The position numbers were made by a program, and so were the translations under genes. A stretch of DNA of 64,000 nt from assembly GCF_007989625.1 (NCBI RefSeq), contig NZ_BJUK01000006.1, positions 1 through 64,000 on the forward strand, read 5' to 3'. Of this stretch, positions 55,925 through 64,000 are shown piece after piece. Within the stretch, counting starts at the first letter, position 1. The number at the start of each line of letters is the position of its first letter. The notes beneath the pieces were generated by a model. That model saw only the letters and a program-made list of their open reading frames with translations. It made no database searches and was not told the origin of the DNA. The stretch comes from Bisbaumannia pacifica. GTDB taxonomy: Bacteria > Pseudomonadota > Gammaproteobacteria > Pseudomonadales > Halomonadaceae.

Positions 55925-56639
55925 CCCCGGCCCTCCCGTGGTGCACCAGCAGCCGTGCCACCACCTCGCCGAGGTACTCGGTGAAGAGGGTGTCGAGGCT
56001 GGCGCGGAAGTGCTCGGTGTCGTGGCTGGCCAGCACCAGGTAGCCCAGCGGCTCGCCCAGGGTCAGCCGGGTGATCACGCAGGAGCCGGCCTGGCTCGGC
56101 GCCTTGGCGTGGGGCAGCAGCAGCTTCCAGTCGGTGGCGGAGAGCCGACAGCAGCGGCTGTTGCGGCCCTCGAGCAGGGCGCCGAGGCGTTGCCCGGCGG
56201 TGTCGTCGAGCACCTGGCGGGGCGCCTGGGGCGGGCGCGGTTCCCGGTCGGTGAGGCTGGCCGGGCACCACAGGGCCACGGCACCGGTCTGGAACTGCTC
56301 GGCGAGCTGGGTTGCCAGGGTCTGGCCCAGGGCGTCGCCATCCTCGGCCTCCAGCAGCGCCAGCACCAGGGCCCGGGTGCGGCGATACTGGCCCTCGTTG
56401 TGGCGGGCCGAGTCGAGCAACTGCTCCAGGCGCCACTCGGCGGTCTCGGCCCGCTCGCGCAGGTCATGAACCAGGCGCTCCAGCAGCGAGACGGCGCCGC
56501 GCCCCTCCGGGTGAGGCACCTTGAGCTGCTGCAGGAGCCCCTCGCGGCCGACGAAGAAGTCGGGATGACGGGCCAGCCAGTGGGCGACCCGGTCCGGGTC
56601 GAGGGTCTGGCGGGGCTCGGGGGCCTGGGCACGCGTCAT
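55911..56639 (-). CDS. DUF484 GAF-like protein
   Basis: A 242-residue cytoplasmic protein of the DUF484 family: a short N-terminal helix pair with [22 protein letters not shown], a coiled segment and a GAF-like domain. It is regularly encoded between dapF and xerC, as here. Function unknown. Confidence 0.88.
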   Translation of the reverse strand: MTRAQAPEPRQTLDPDRVAHWLARHPDFFVGREGLLQQLKVPHPEGRGAVSLLERLVHDLRERAETAEWRLEQLLDSARHNEGQYRRTRALVLALLEAEDGDALGQTLATQLAEQFQTGAVALWCPASLTDREPRPPQAPRQVLDDTAGQRLGALLEGRNSRCCRLSATDWKLLLPHAKAPSQAGSCVITRLTLGEPLGYLVLASHDTEHFRASLDTLFTEYLGEVVARLLVHHGRAGDASR

Positions 56640-56667
56640 GGGCAGCTCCTCGTCATGGTGATGCGGT

Positions 56668-57501
56668 TCAGTTCAGGGGGACCCGGCCCTCGAAGACCCG
56701 CTCCGCGGGGCCGGTCATGATCAGGGGCGCGTCGTTGCCGGCCCACTCGATGGTCAGGCTGCCACCGGGCAGGCGTACCGTCACCGGGCTCTCCAGCAGG
56801 CCCTGGCGGATGCCGCTGGCCACCGCGGCGCAGGCGCCGGTGCCACAGGCCAGGGTCTCGCCGCTGCCGCGCTCGTAGACCCGCAGGCGGATCTCGTGGG
56901 GCGAGACCACCTGCATAAAGCCGGCGTTGACCCGCTTGGGGAAGCGCGGGTGGGACTCGATGGCCGGCCCTAGCCGGGCCACCGGAGCATTGTCTACGTC
57001 ATCGACCCGCAGCACCGCATGGGGGTTGCCCATGGAGACCACGCCGACCTCGAGGCGCTCGCCCTCCACCTCCAGGGCGTGACGCGGCAGGTCCTGGGCG
57101 GCCTCGAAGGGCAACGCCTCGGGGGCGAAGCGCGGCGCACCCATGTCGACGCTGACCCGGCCATCCTCCTGGACCACCAGGGTCAGGGGGCCGCCGGCGG
57201 TCTCGACGCGGATCTCGTGCTTGTGGGTCAGGCGCTGGTCGCGCACGAAGCGGGCGAAGCAGCGCGCGCCGTTGCCGCAGTTCTCCACCTCGCTGCCGTC
57301 GGCGTTGAAGATGCGATAGCGGAAGTCCAGGTCCGGGTCCCGGGGCGGCTCGACGATCAGCAACTGATCGAAGCCGATGCCGAAGTGACGATCGGCCAGT
57401 TGGCGGATCTGCTCGTCGCGCAGCCGCGCCCGCTGGGTGACCAGATCGACGACCATGAAGTCGTTGCCCAGGCCATGCATCTTGGTGAAGTGCAGCAGCA
57501 T
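56668..57501 (-). CDS. dapF: Diaminopimelate epimerase
   Basis: A 277-residue cofactor-free epimerase converting LL- to meso-diaminopimelate for lysine and peptidoglycan. The two catalytic Cys are C75 (ENCGNGAR) and C219 ([10 protein letters not shown]). The opening [15 protein letters not shown] fixes the start, which overlaps the lysA stop by one base. Confidence 0.95.
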   Translation of the reverse strand: MLLHFTKMHGLGNDFMVVDLVTQRARLRDEQIRQLADRHFGIGFDQLLIVEPPRDPDLDFRYRIFNADGSEVENCGNGARCFARFVRDQRLTHKHEIRVETAGGPLTLVVQEDGRVSVDMGAPRFAPEALPFEAAQDLPRHALEVEGERLEVGVVSMGNPHAVLRVDDVDNAPVARLGPAIESHPRFPKRVNAGFMQVVSPHEIRLRVYERGSGETLACGTGACAAVASGIRQGLLESPVTVRLPGGSLTIEWAGNDAPLIMTGPAERVFEGRVPLN

Positions 57502-58772
57502 CAGTCCGCGGCCTCCGGCAGCAGCGCCTCGCCTTCCCACAGCGCCTCGAGGCGCTCGCGGCGGCGCACCAGGTGGGCCTGGTCGCTATCCACCATCACC
57601 TCGGCGGGACGCGGGCGGCTATTGTAGGTGGAGGCCATCACGAAGCCGTAGGCCCCGGCGGAGCGCACCGCCAGCAGGTCGCCCTCGGCGATGGCCAGGT
57701 CGCGATCCTTGCCGAGGAAGTCGCCGGTCTCGCAGACCGGGCCCACCACGTCATAGGTGGCGCTCTCCCGGGACACTCGGGTATCCACCGGCAGGATGCG
57801 CTGCCAGGCCTGGTAGAGGGCGGGGCGGATCAGGTCGTTCATGCCGGCGTCGACGATGGCGAAGTTCTTGGTCTCGCCGGGCTTGAGGTACTCGACCCGG
57901 GTCAGCAGTACCCCGGCATTGGCGGCGATGGAGCGCCCCGGCTCGAACAGCAGGGTCAGGCGCTCGCCGCCGGGCCAGGCGGCCAGGCGTTCGAGCAGGG
58001 CGCGGGCATAGTCGAAGGGCGCCGGCGGGCGCTCGTCCTGGTAAGGCACGCCGAGGCCGCCGCCGAGGTCCAGGTGCTCGATCTCGATGCCCGCCTCGCG
58101 CAGCCGCTCGAGCAGTACCAGCAGGCGATCCAGGGCATCGAGGAAGGGCGCGAGCTCGGTGAGCTGGGAGCCGATATGACAGTCCAGGCCGCTGACGCGG
58201 ATATTCGGCAGGCGCGCGGCGAGCTCGTAGACGCCCAGGGCCTCGTCCACCGGGATGCCGAACTTGTTGTCCTTGAGGCCGGTGGAGATATAGGGGTGGG
58301 TGCCGGCGTCCACGTCGGGATTGACCCGCAGCGAGACCGGCGCCACCTTGCCGAGGCGCCCGGCCACGGCATCGAGACGCTCGAGCTCCGGGCGCGATTC
58401 GACGTTGAAGCACTTGATGCCCGCCTCCAGGGCGCGGGCCATCTCCGCCTCCTGCTTGGCGACCCCGGAGAAGACCACCTTGGCCGGGTCGCCGCCGGCG
58501 GCCAGCACCCGCTCCAGCTCGCCCACCGAGACGATGTCGAAGCCGGCGCCGAGGCGCGCCAGCAGGCCCAGCACCGCCAGGTTGGCGTTGGCCTTGACCG
58601 CATAGCAGATCAGGTGGGGGTGGCTACCCAGCGCCTCGGTGTAGGCGCGGAAGTGGCGCTCCAGGGTGGCCCGGGAATAGACATAGCAGGGGGTGCCGAA
58701 GCGCTCGGCGATCTCCGCCAGGGGCACGTCCTCGGCATACAGGGCACCGTCGCGGTACTCGAAATGATCCAT
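57501..58772 (-). CDS. lysA: Diaminopimelate decarboxylase
   Basis: A 423-residue PLP enzyme of the alanine-racemase fold making lysine. PLP Lys is K60 (CYAVKANAN), with [13 protein letters not shown] and [11 protein letters not shown] in the C-terminal domain. It lies one base after lptM and is coupled to dapF. Confidence 0.95.
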   Translation of the reverse strand: MDHFEYRDGALYAEDVPLAEIAERFGTPCYVYSRATLERHFRAYTEALGSHPHLICYAVKANANLAVLGLLARLGAGFDIVSVGELERVLAAGGDPAKVVFSGVAKQEAEMARALEAGIKCFNVESRPELERLDAVAGRLGKVAPVSLRVNPDVDAGTHPYISTGLKDNKFGIPVDEALGVYELAARLPNIRVSGLDCHIGSQLTELAPFLDALDRLLVLLERLREAGIEIEHLDLGGGLGVPYQDERPPAPFDYARALLERLAAWPGGERLTLLFEPGRSIAANAGVLLTRVEYLKPGETKNFAIVDAGMNDLIRPALYQAWQRILPVDTRVSRESATYDVVGPVCETGDFLGKDRDLAIAEGDLLAVRSAGAYGFVMASTYNSRPRPAEVMVDSDQAHLVRRRERLEALWEGEALLPEAAD

Positions 58773-58773
58773 C

Positions 58774-58899
58774 TTAGGCCTCGTCGTCGGTGGGGGCCGC
58801 CGCCTCGGGGGGCGTCGTCTCCGGCAAATACAGGGGCCCCTTCTGGCCGCAGCCGGCCAGCAGCATCAGCACCAGGAGCCCCAGGGTCAGCCGAGCCAT
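58774..58899 (-). CDS. lptM: LptM (YifL) lipoprotein
   Basis: A 41-residue lipoprotein: signal [17 protein letters not shown] with Cys at 17, then the family hallmark GQKGPLYLPE and an acidic tail. LptM helps mature the LptD-LptE LPS translocon. Its ATG overlaps the argH stop and it ends one base before lysA, a conserved place for this gene. Confidence 0.9.
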   Translation of the reverse strand: MARLTLGLLVLMLLAGCGQKGPLYLPETTPPEAAAPTDDEA

Positions 58900-60293
58900 C
58901 AGCGCAGCGCCTTCAGGGCGTCGCGGGCCCGTTGGGCGGCGGCGCGGACCTGATCGGGGGCGGTGCCGCCGATATGGTTGCGGGCCGCCACCGAGCCTTC
59001 CAGGGTCAGCACCTCGAAGACATCCGCCTCGATCACCTCGGAGAACTGGCGCAGCTCGTCGAGAGTCATCTCGGAGAGGTCCTTGGCTTCGCGGATGCCG
59101 AAGGCCACCGATTCACCGACGATCTCGTGGGCGTCGCGGAAGGCCACGCCCTTGCGCACCAGGTAGTCGGCCAGGTCGGTGGCGGTGGAGAAGCCCTTGC
59201 GGGCGGCCTCGCGCATGCTGTTGGCCTTGGCCTCGATGGCCGGCACCATGTCGGCGAAGGCCTTGAGGCAGTCCTTGACGGTGTCCAGGGTGTCGAACAG
59301 CGGCTCCTTGTCCTCCTGGTTGTCCTTGTTGTAGGCCAGCGGCTGGGACTTCATCAGGGTCAGCAGGCCCATCAGGTGGCCGTAGACGCGGCCCGACTTG
59401 CCGCGCACCAGCTCCGGCACGTCCGGGTTCTTCTTCTGCGGCATGATCGAGGAGCCGGTGCAGAAGCGGTCGGGCAGGTCGATAAAGTCGAACTGGGCGC
59501 TGGTCCACAGCACCAGCTCCTCACTCATCCGCGACATATGCATCAAGAGCAGGCTGGCGAAGCTGGTGAACTCGATGGCGAAGTCGCGATCGCTGACCGC
59601 GTCCAGGCTGTTCTCCGCCGGGCGCTCGAAGCCCAGCAGCTCGGCGGTGACGTGGCGGTCGATGGGGTAGGTGGTGCCGGCCAGCGCCGCCGCGCCCAGG
59701 GGCATGACGTTGACCCGCTTGCGGCAGTCGAGCAGGCGCTCGTGATCCCGGGCCAGCATCTCCTGCCAGGCCAGCAGGTGGTGGCCGAAGGTCACCGGCT
59801 GGGCGGTCTGCAGGTGGGTGAAGCCGGGCATGATGGTCTCGGCCTCGCGATCGGCCAGTTCGATCAGGCCCTCGCGCAGGCGCGCCAGCTCGGCGCCGAC
59901 GAGATCGATCTCGTCGCGCAGGAAGAGGCGGATATCGGTGGCCACCTGGTCGTTACGGGAACGGCCGGTATGCAGCTTCTTGCCGGTGATGCCGATCTTG
60001 TCGGTGAGCCGCGCCTCGATGTTCATGTGCACGTCTTCGAGCTTCACCGACCAGGGGAACTCGCCGCGGTGGATCTCCTCGTTGATCTCGCCCAGGCCGG
60101 CGACGATGGCGTCGCGCTCGGCATCGGTGAGCACCCCGACCCGGGCCAGCATGGTGGCGTGGGCGATGGAGCCCTGGATATCGTGGTGGGCCAGGCGTTG
60201 GTCGAAGTCCACCGAGGCGGTGAAGCGTTCGACGAAGGCATCGGTGGGCTCGCTGAAACGGCCGCCCCAGGACTGGTTGGTCGACTTCGTCAT
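58899..60293 (-). CDS. argH: Argininosuccinate lyase
   Basis: A 464-residue enzyme that splits argininosuccinate into arginine and fumarate, the last step of arginine synthesis. Signature [12 protein letters not shown] and the opening [16 protein letters not shown] are present. First gene of a minus-strand operon with lptM, lysA, dapF, DUF484, xerC and the HAD gene, joined by overlaps or gaps of under 30 bp. Confidence 0.95.
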   Translation of the reverse strand: MTKSTNQSWGGRFSEPTDAFVERFTASVDFDQRLAHHDIQGSIAHATMLARVGVLTDAERDAIVAGLGEINEEIHRGEFPWSVKLEDVHMNIEARLTDKIGITGKKLHTGRSRNDQVATDIRLFLRDEIDLVGAELARLREGLIELADREAETIMPGFTHLQTAQPVTFGHHLLAWQEMLARDHERLLDCRKRVNVMPLGAAALAGTTYPIDRHVTAELLGFERPAENSLDAVSDRDFAIEFTSFASLLLMHMSRMSEELVLWTSAQFDFIDLPDRFCTGSSIMPQKKNPDVPELVRGKSGRVYGHLMGLLTLMKSQPLAYNKDNQEDKEPLFDTLDTVKDCLKAFADMVPAIEAKANSMREAARKGFSTATDLADYLVRKGVAFRDAHEIVGESVAFGIREAKDLSEMTLDELRQFSEVIEADVFEVLTLEGSVAARNHIGGTAPDQVRAAAQRARDALKALR

Positions 60294-60440
60294 CGGAGGA
60301 GAAATCCTGCAAGTTGGCTGACAAGGTAATGCCTGGCAGTGTACCAGAGTCGACGGGGCAGGCCATGCCGGCGTCGCTCGTGACGGGCACAGTACTCGGG
60401 GCGTTCTCAGGGCTATCGCAGTCGAAAGGACAGATGGGCG

Positions 60441-60535
60441 CTGGGGGCAGGCCAGAGCAAAGCGTCTTTATCATGGACGATAAAGTCGAGCTTCCAGGGA
60501 AGGATTCACAGCGTCTTTGCGAGTCCTGCCCCCAG
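60441..60535. repeat. Imperfect inverted-repeat element between argH and hemC
   Basis: Outer arms CTGGGGGCAGG (60441-60451) and CCTGCCCCCAG (60525-60535) are exact complements. GCAAAG and CTTTGC pair inside them, and TTTATC/GATAAA forms the tip. Part of the right arm and its flank (CCTGCCCCCAGGAA) recurs at window positions 5-18. This may be a dispersed intergenic repeat. The rest of the 406-bp gap (60294-60699) has AT-rich sequence around 60585-60625, where the hemC promoter probably lies, but no clear consensus. Confidence 0.5.
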
Positions 60536-60699
60536 GAAGTCCCCGACAGGGGGGTAAGTGCTAGCTGCAATAGCCCGGGTGCCATTTTTCCTTATCTGGC
60601 GACTGCTTTATGATGGAGTAATAAAAGCGGGGCTCGGTCCCGCGCCAACGATTCATGGGGATGCCCGCCAAGGTGCGGGCCCCGCGACGGGAGAACCAC

Positions 60700-61641
60700 G
60701 TGTCCGCCATCACTACCCTGCGCATCGCCACCCGCAAGAGCCTGCTGGCCCTATGGCAGGCCGAGCATGTCCGCGACCGCCTCCAGGCGATTCATCCCGG
60801 CCTCGAGGTGGAGCTGGTGGCCATGTCGACCCGCGGCGACCAGATCCTCGATGCGCCCCTGGCCAAGGTCGGCGGCAAGGGGCTCTTCGTCAAGGAGCTG
60901 GAGGAGGCGATGCTGGACGGACGGGCCGATATCGCCGTGCACTCCATGAAGGACGTGCCCATGCACTTCCCCGAAGGGCTGGGGCTGTCGGTGATCCTCG
61001 AGGGTGCCGAGCCCACCGACGCCTTCGTCTCCAACCGGTATGCCGGCCTCGATGAGCTGCCCGAGGGGGCGCGCATCGGCACCTCCAGCCTGCGCCGCGG
61101 GTTGCAGATGAAAGAGGCGCGTCCGGACCTGGAGGTCCTCAACCTGCGCGGCAACGTCCAGACCCGATTGGGCAAGCTCGATGCCGGCGACTTCGATGCC
61201 ATTATCCTCGCCACCTCCGGGCTGCGTCGCCTGGGCCTGGGCGAGCGCATCGCCATGGAGCTGCCCCCCGAGGTATGCCTGCCGGCCTGCGGCCAGGGGG
61301 CCCTGGGCATAGAGTGCCGCACCCATGACGCCGACCTGGTGGCGCTGCTGGCGCCGCTGGATGATCCGGAGACCGCCACCCGGGTGCGCGCCGAGCGGGC
61401 CATGAACACCCGCCTGGAGGGCGGGTGTCAGGTGCCCATCGGCGGCCATGCGATCCTCGAGGACGACGGTCGTACCCTGTGGCTGCGGGCCCTGGTGGGC
61501 AGCCCCGATGGTACCCGGGTGCTGCGCGCCGAGGGCCGTGGTTCCGCCTTCGAACCTGAGACCCTGGGCATCCGGGTCGCCGAGGATCTGCTCGCCCAGG
61601 GCGCCGGCGAGATCCTCGCCGAGGTCTACGGCGATAGCTGA
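60700..61641 (+). CDS. hemC: Porphobilinogen deaminase
   Basis: A 313-residue enzyme joining four porphobilinogens into hydroxymethylbilane. The dipyrromethane cofactor Cys is C243 ([10 protein letters not shown]), and [13 protein letters not shown] and [14 protein letters not shown] are conserved. The GTG at 60700 with GGGAGA upstream suits the family N terminus better than the ATG at 60655. Confidence 0.94.
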   Translation: MSAITTLRIATRKSLLALWQAEHVRDRLQAIHPGLEVELVAMSTRGDQILDAPLAKVGGKGLFVKELEEAMLDGRADIAVHSMKDVPMHFPEGLGLSVILEGAEPTDAFVSNRYAGLDELPEGARIGTSSLRRGLQMKEARPDLEVLNLRGNVQTRLGKLDAGDFDAIILATSGLRRLGLGERIAMELPPEVCLPACGQGALGIECRTHDADLVALLAPLDDPETATRVRAERAMNTRLEGGCQVPIGGHAILEDDGRTLWLRALVGSPDGTRVLRAEGRGSAFEPETLGIRVAEDLLAQGAGEILAEVYGDS

Positions 61642-62435
61642 TGAGCCGGGCGTCGCGGGTACTGATTACCCGACCCGGGGAGCGTGCACGGCCCTTGCTG
61701 GCGGCCCTGGACGGTCTGGGCGTGGCGGGCGTCGCCCTGGAGGTGATGCGCCTGGAGGCGCTGCCGGAAACTCAGGCGCAGCGCAGCGCCTGGCTCGACT
61801 TCGATGAATTCCGGCATGTCATCGTGGTCAGCCCCTTCGCCGCCGACTGCCTGGCCGAGGCCCTCGATCGTTACTGGCCCCAGCTGCCGCTGGGGCCACG
61901 CTTTTATGCGGTGGGTGGCGCCACCGCCGAGCGACTGCATCGGCTGCTGGGGGTGGGGGTACGGGTGCCGCCGCCGGGCCAGGGCGATACCAGTGAGGCA
62001 CTGCTGACCCTGGCCGGGCTGCGCCGGCTCGATGAACAGAAGGTACTGCTGGTGGCCGGCGAAGGGGGGCGGCCGCTGCTGGCCGAGACCCTGGCCGCCC
62101 GTGGCGCCCGGGTCACGCGTCTGGCACTCTATCGACGACGGTGCCTGCCGCCCGCGCCCGAGGCGGTGGACTGGCTGGCCCGGGGCGACTACCGGGCGCT
62201 GGTGATCACCAGTGGCGAGCTGCTCGAGCACCTCGCCCCCTGGTGCGGCGAAGCGGCGTTGAACCAACCGCTAATCGTATCGAGCCCCCGCCTGGCTACA
62301 CTGGCCGGTAGCCTGGGGTTCACCAAGCTTCATACGGCTACGGGAGCCACCCCGGCCGCCTTGGCGGCCGCCGTGGCCGGGGCCTGCAACCTGGATGGCG
62401 CCGAACCCGATCATGACGATCTCGACAAGGGCTAG
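61641..62435 (+). CDS. hemD: Uroporphyrinogen-III synthase
   Basis: A 264-residue two-domain enzyme closing the tetrapyrrole ring with D-ring inversion. Sequence is variable as usual, with RVLITRPGERARPLLAAL at the start and ALVITSGELLEHL in the second half. Its ATG overlaps the hemC stop by one base. Confidence 0.9.
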   Translation: MSRASRVLITRPGERARPLLAALDGLGVAGVALEVMRLEALPETQAQRSAWLDFDEFRHVIVVSPFAADCLAEALDRYWPQLPLGPRFYAVGGATAERLHRLLGVGVRVPPPGQGDTSEALLTLAGLRRLDEQKVLLVAGEGGRPLLAETLAARGARVTRLALYRRRCLPPAPEAVDWLARGDYRALVITSGELLEHLAPWCGEAALNQPLIVSSPRLATLAGSLGFTKLHTATGATPAALAAAVAGACNLDGAEPDHDDLDKG

Positions 62436-62441
62436 CGATAG

Positions 62442-63848
62442 ATGAGCAAGCAACCACAAGATCAGGACGAACGGCAGGCGCCCGGCGCCGCCTCCCAAGA
62501 TGCCGCCGAGCAGGCGAGCGAGGCCAGCCAGGCGGAGTCAGGCAAGGGGCGCAGCGGCGGGCGACGCCGACGCGGCGGCCAGGGCAACTTGTCCCGGGCC
62601 GGTGGCACCGCCCAGGGGCAGGCCGCCAAGGCGAGCGAGGCGGCGGATACCCGCACCGACTCCTCGACCGCCGGCGCGGCGACGCCCGACAAGCCGGCAG
62701 CGACCAAGGCCGGCGCCACCAAGGGGGGCGCCGACAAGCCCCATGCCGGCGGCAAGGCGGCTTCCGGCAAGGCATCCGGTGGCGGACAGGGCGGCACGCC
62801 GCCCGGTGCCCCCCAGCGCGCCGGAGGTAAGGCCGGCCCGATCGCCCTGGTGTTGGTGGTGGTACTGGCCCTGGTAGGCCTGGTGCTGGGCTGGATGGGC
62901 TGGCAGACCCTGGAGGCGCAGCGCGAGCGCCTGGCCGGCGCCGAGGCGGAACTGGCCGAGCTACGCTCCCTGGGCGACCTGGAGGCGCGGCTGAGCGAGC
63001 AGGCCGAAGAGCGGCGTGCCGCCCTGAGCGGCGAGGTGGCGAGCCTGGAGGGCGAGTTCGAGACCTACCGCGGCGAAGTGAACGAGGCCCTGGATCGGGT
63101 GCTGGCGGAGCTGGCCCAGCAGCAGAACGCCGACGAGCGGGAATGGCTGCATGCTGAGGCGGCCTATCTGCTGCGCCTGGCCAATCAGCGGGTGCAGCTG
63201 GAGCGCGACCCGCAAGGGGCCGCGGCCCTGCTGCGCACCGCCGATGCGCGGCTGCGCGAGGCCGACAATCCGGCCCTGTTGCCGGTGCGACGCGCCCTGG
63301 CCGCCGAGCTGGCCGCCCTGGACGCGGTGCCGCGGGTCGACCGTACCGGCCTCTACCTGGCCCTGAATGCCCAGCAGGAGCAGCTGGCGACCCTGCCGCT
63401 CTCCCAGGACGTGGAGGCGCTGGCACTGGAGATCGGCAATGGCGAGGCGCCCAGCGGCGGCTGGCGCGAGCAGCTGGGGCGCTTCGCCGGCGAACTGCGC
63501 TCCCTGGTCACGGTGCGCCAGCATGACGAGGCCCTGGAGGCGCTGATCGCCCCCGACCAGGAGGCCTACCTGCGCCAGAACGTGCGGCTGCTGATCGAAC
63601 AGGCCCAACTGGCCCTGCTCAAGGAGGAAGCGACCCTCTATCGCGCCAGCCTCGACGAGGCCATCGCCCTGGTGGAGGACTATTACGCCACCGACCGCGA
63701 GGCGGTGCAGGCCTCCCTGGCGCGCCTGGCGGAGCTTCGCGAGCAGGCGGTGCGCCCCGAACTGCCCGATATCAGTGCTTCCCAGCAGGCCCTGAACCGT
63801 TTTATCGACAGCCGCTTCGGCGGTGCCGAGGAGGCGGATGAGTCATGA
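62442..63848 (+). CDS. hemX: HemX-like membrane protein
   Basis: A 468-residue single-pass inner-membrane protein: a long Ala/Gly/Lys/Glu-rich N terminus (1-130), one helix (about 132-152), then a periplasmic coiled coil and alpha-helical domain. Often labelled uroporphyrinogen-III methyltransferase, but no SAM-binding motif is visible and its role is unclear. Lies between hemD and hemY as in other gammaproteobacteria. Confidence 0.88.
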   Translation: MSKQPQDQDERQAPGAASQDAAEQASEASQAESGKGRSGGRRRRGGQGNLSRAGGTAQGQAAKASEAADTRTDSSTAGAATPDKPAATKAGATKGGADKPHAGGKAASGKASGGGQGGTPPGAPQRAGGKAGPIALVLVVVLALVGLVLGWMGWQTLEAQRERLAGAEAELAELRSLGDLEARLSEQAEERRAALSGEVASLEGEFETYRGEVNEALDRVLAELAQQQNADEREWLHAEAAYLLRLANQRVQLERDPQGAAALLRTADARLREADNPALLPVRRALAAELAALDAVPRVDRTGLYLALNAQQEQLATLPLSQDVEALALEIGNGEAPSGGWREQLGRFAGELRSLVTVRQHDEALEALIAPDQEAYLRQNVRLLIEQAQLALLKEEATLYRASLDEAIALVEDYYATDREAVQASLARLAELREQAVRPELPDISASQQALNRFIDSRFGGAEEADES

Positions 63849-64000
63849 GAAAGCTGATCCTGCTCGTCGTCGTCGGCCTGGCGGTCGGCGCCCTCTTCGG
63901 CCAGTTGATGCAGTCCTTCCCGGGCTACTGGCTGATCCGCGTCGGCGACACCTCGGTGCAGACCTCCTTCTGGTTCGGCCTGGTGCTGCTGCTGGTGAGT
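63845..64000 (+). CDS. hemY: HemY-like protein, partial
   Basis: The first 52 codons only; the gene continues past the window. The opening MRKLILLVVVGLAVGALFGQL is a membrane helix, then SFPGYWLIRVGDTSVQTSFW matches HemY proteins, and a second helix begins. The ATG overlaps the hemX stop by four bases. HemY is a TPR-containing inner-membrane protein of the hem operon. Confidence 0.88.
   Translation, partial: MRKLILLVVVGLAVGALFGQLMQSFPGYWLIRVGDTSVQTSFWFGLVLLLVS

Noticed and set aside
57573-60329. Open frame of over 900 codons antisense to lysA and argH
   Set aside because: Same GC-driven artefact; lysA, lptM and argH on the other strand have full catalytic motifs.

Overview
The window is high-GC, densely packed gammaproteobacterial chromosome and most likely comes from Halomonas or a close relative (Halomonadaceae). 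The strongest pointer is the set at 39257-42813, which matches the TeaABCD ectoine TRAP transporter with its TeaD universal stress protein, known from Halomonas elongata. The housekeeping blocks argH-lptM-lysA-dapF-DUF484-xerC, hemCDXY, cytochrome c4-dsbA and amt-glnK agree with this. I saw no tRNA, rRNA, CRISPR array, insertion sequence or prophage gene.

Layout. 81-1935: LysR regulator (FinR-like) divergent from ferredoxin-NADP reductase. 2066-23985: a catabolic island of about 22 kb with a GntR and two IclR regulators. It holds a three-component Rieske oxygenase operon, a NicC-like flavin monooxygenase with a TRAP transporter and a sulfatase, an extradiol-type (VOC) protein, and a cupin/hydrolase/SDR/aspartate dehydrogenase/aldehyde dehydrogenase/ThDP-enzyme operon, ending in a DcaP-like porin. 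Three promoters in the island carry the same 31-bp palindrome just downstream of the -10 box, one of them in front of the first iclR gene, so the island looks like one IclR-controlled regulon. The order of enzymes fits uptake, desulfation or hydroxylation, ring cleavage, hydrolysis, decarboxylation and aldehyde oxidation of an unidentified aromatic or N-heteroaromatic acid.

24072-26536: nitrogen control locus glnK2-amt-glnK1 on the minus strand, with a sigma-54 promoter, an NtrC site and a duplicated fragment of glnK1. 26638-35296: ubiK, comM, a lipoprotein, a hydrolase, malate synthase G, thiS, thiG and trmB. 35345-35697: two tandem copies of a Fur-box-controlled small RNA of about 118 nt on the minus strand, with conserved hairpins, covarying base pairs and intrinsic terminators. 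This arrangement resembles PrrF1/PrrF2 of Pseudomonas and is the most striking non-coding feature. 35728-53423: AEC permease, SCO protein, PHB depolymerase-like esterase, FKBP, teaABCD, an ABC-F protein, dtd, stress proteins, thiD, a TRAP permease pair without a binding protein, a nuclease, dsbA and cytochrome c4. 53646-64000: engB, the minus-strand argH-to-HAD operon and the plus-strand hemCDXY operon, which runs off the window.

Family calls rest on motifs and remembered family features only; no database search was possible.
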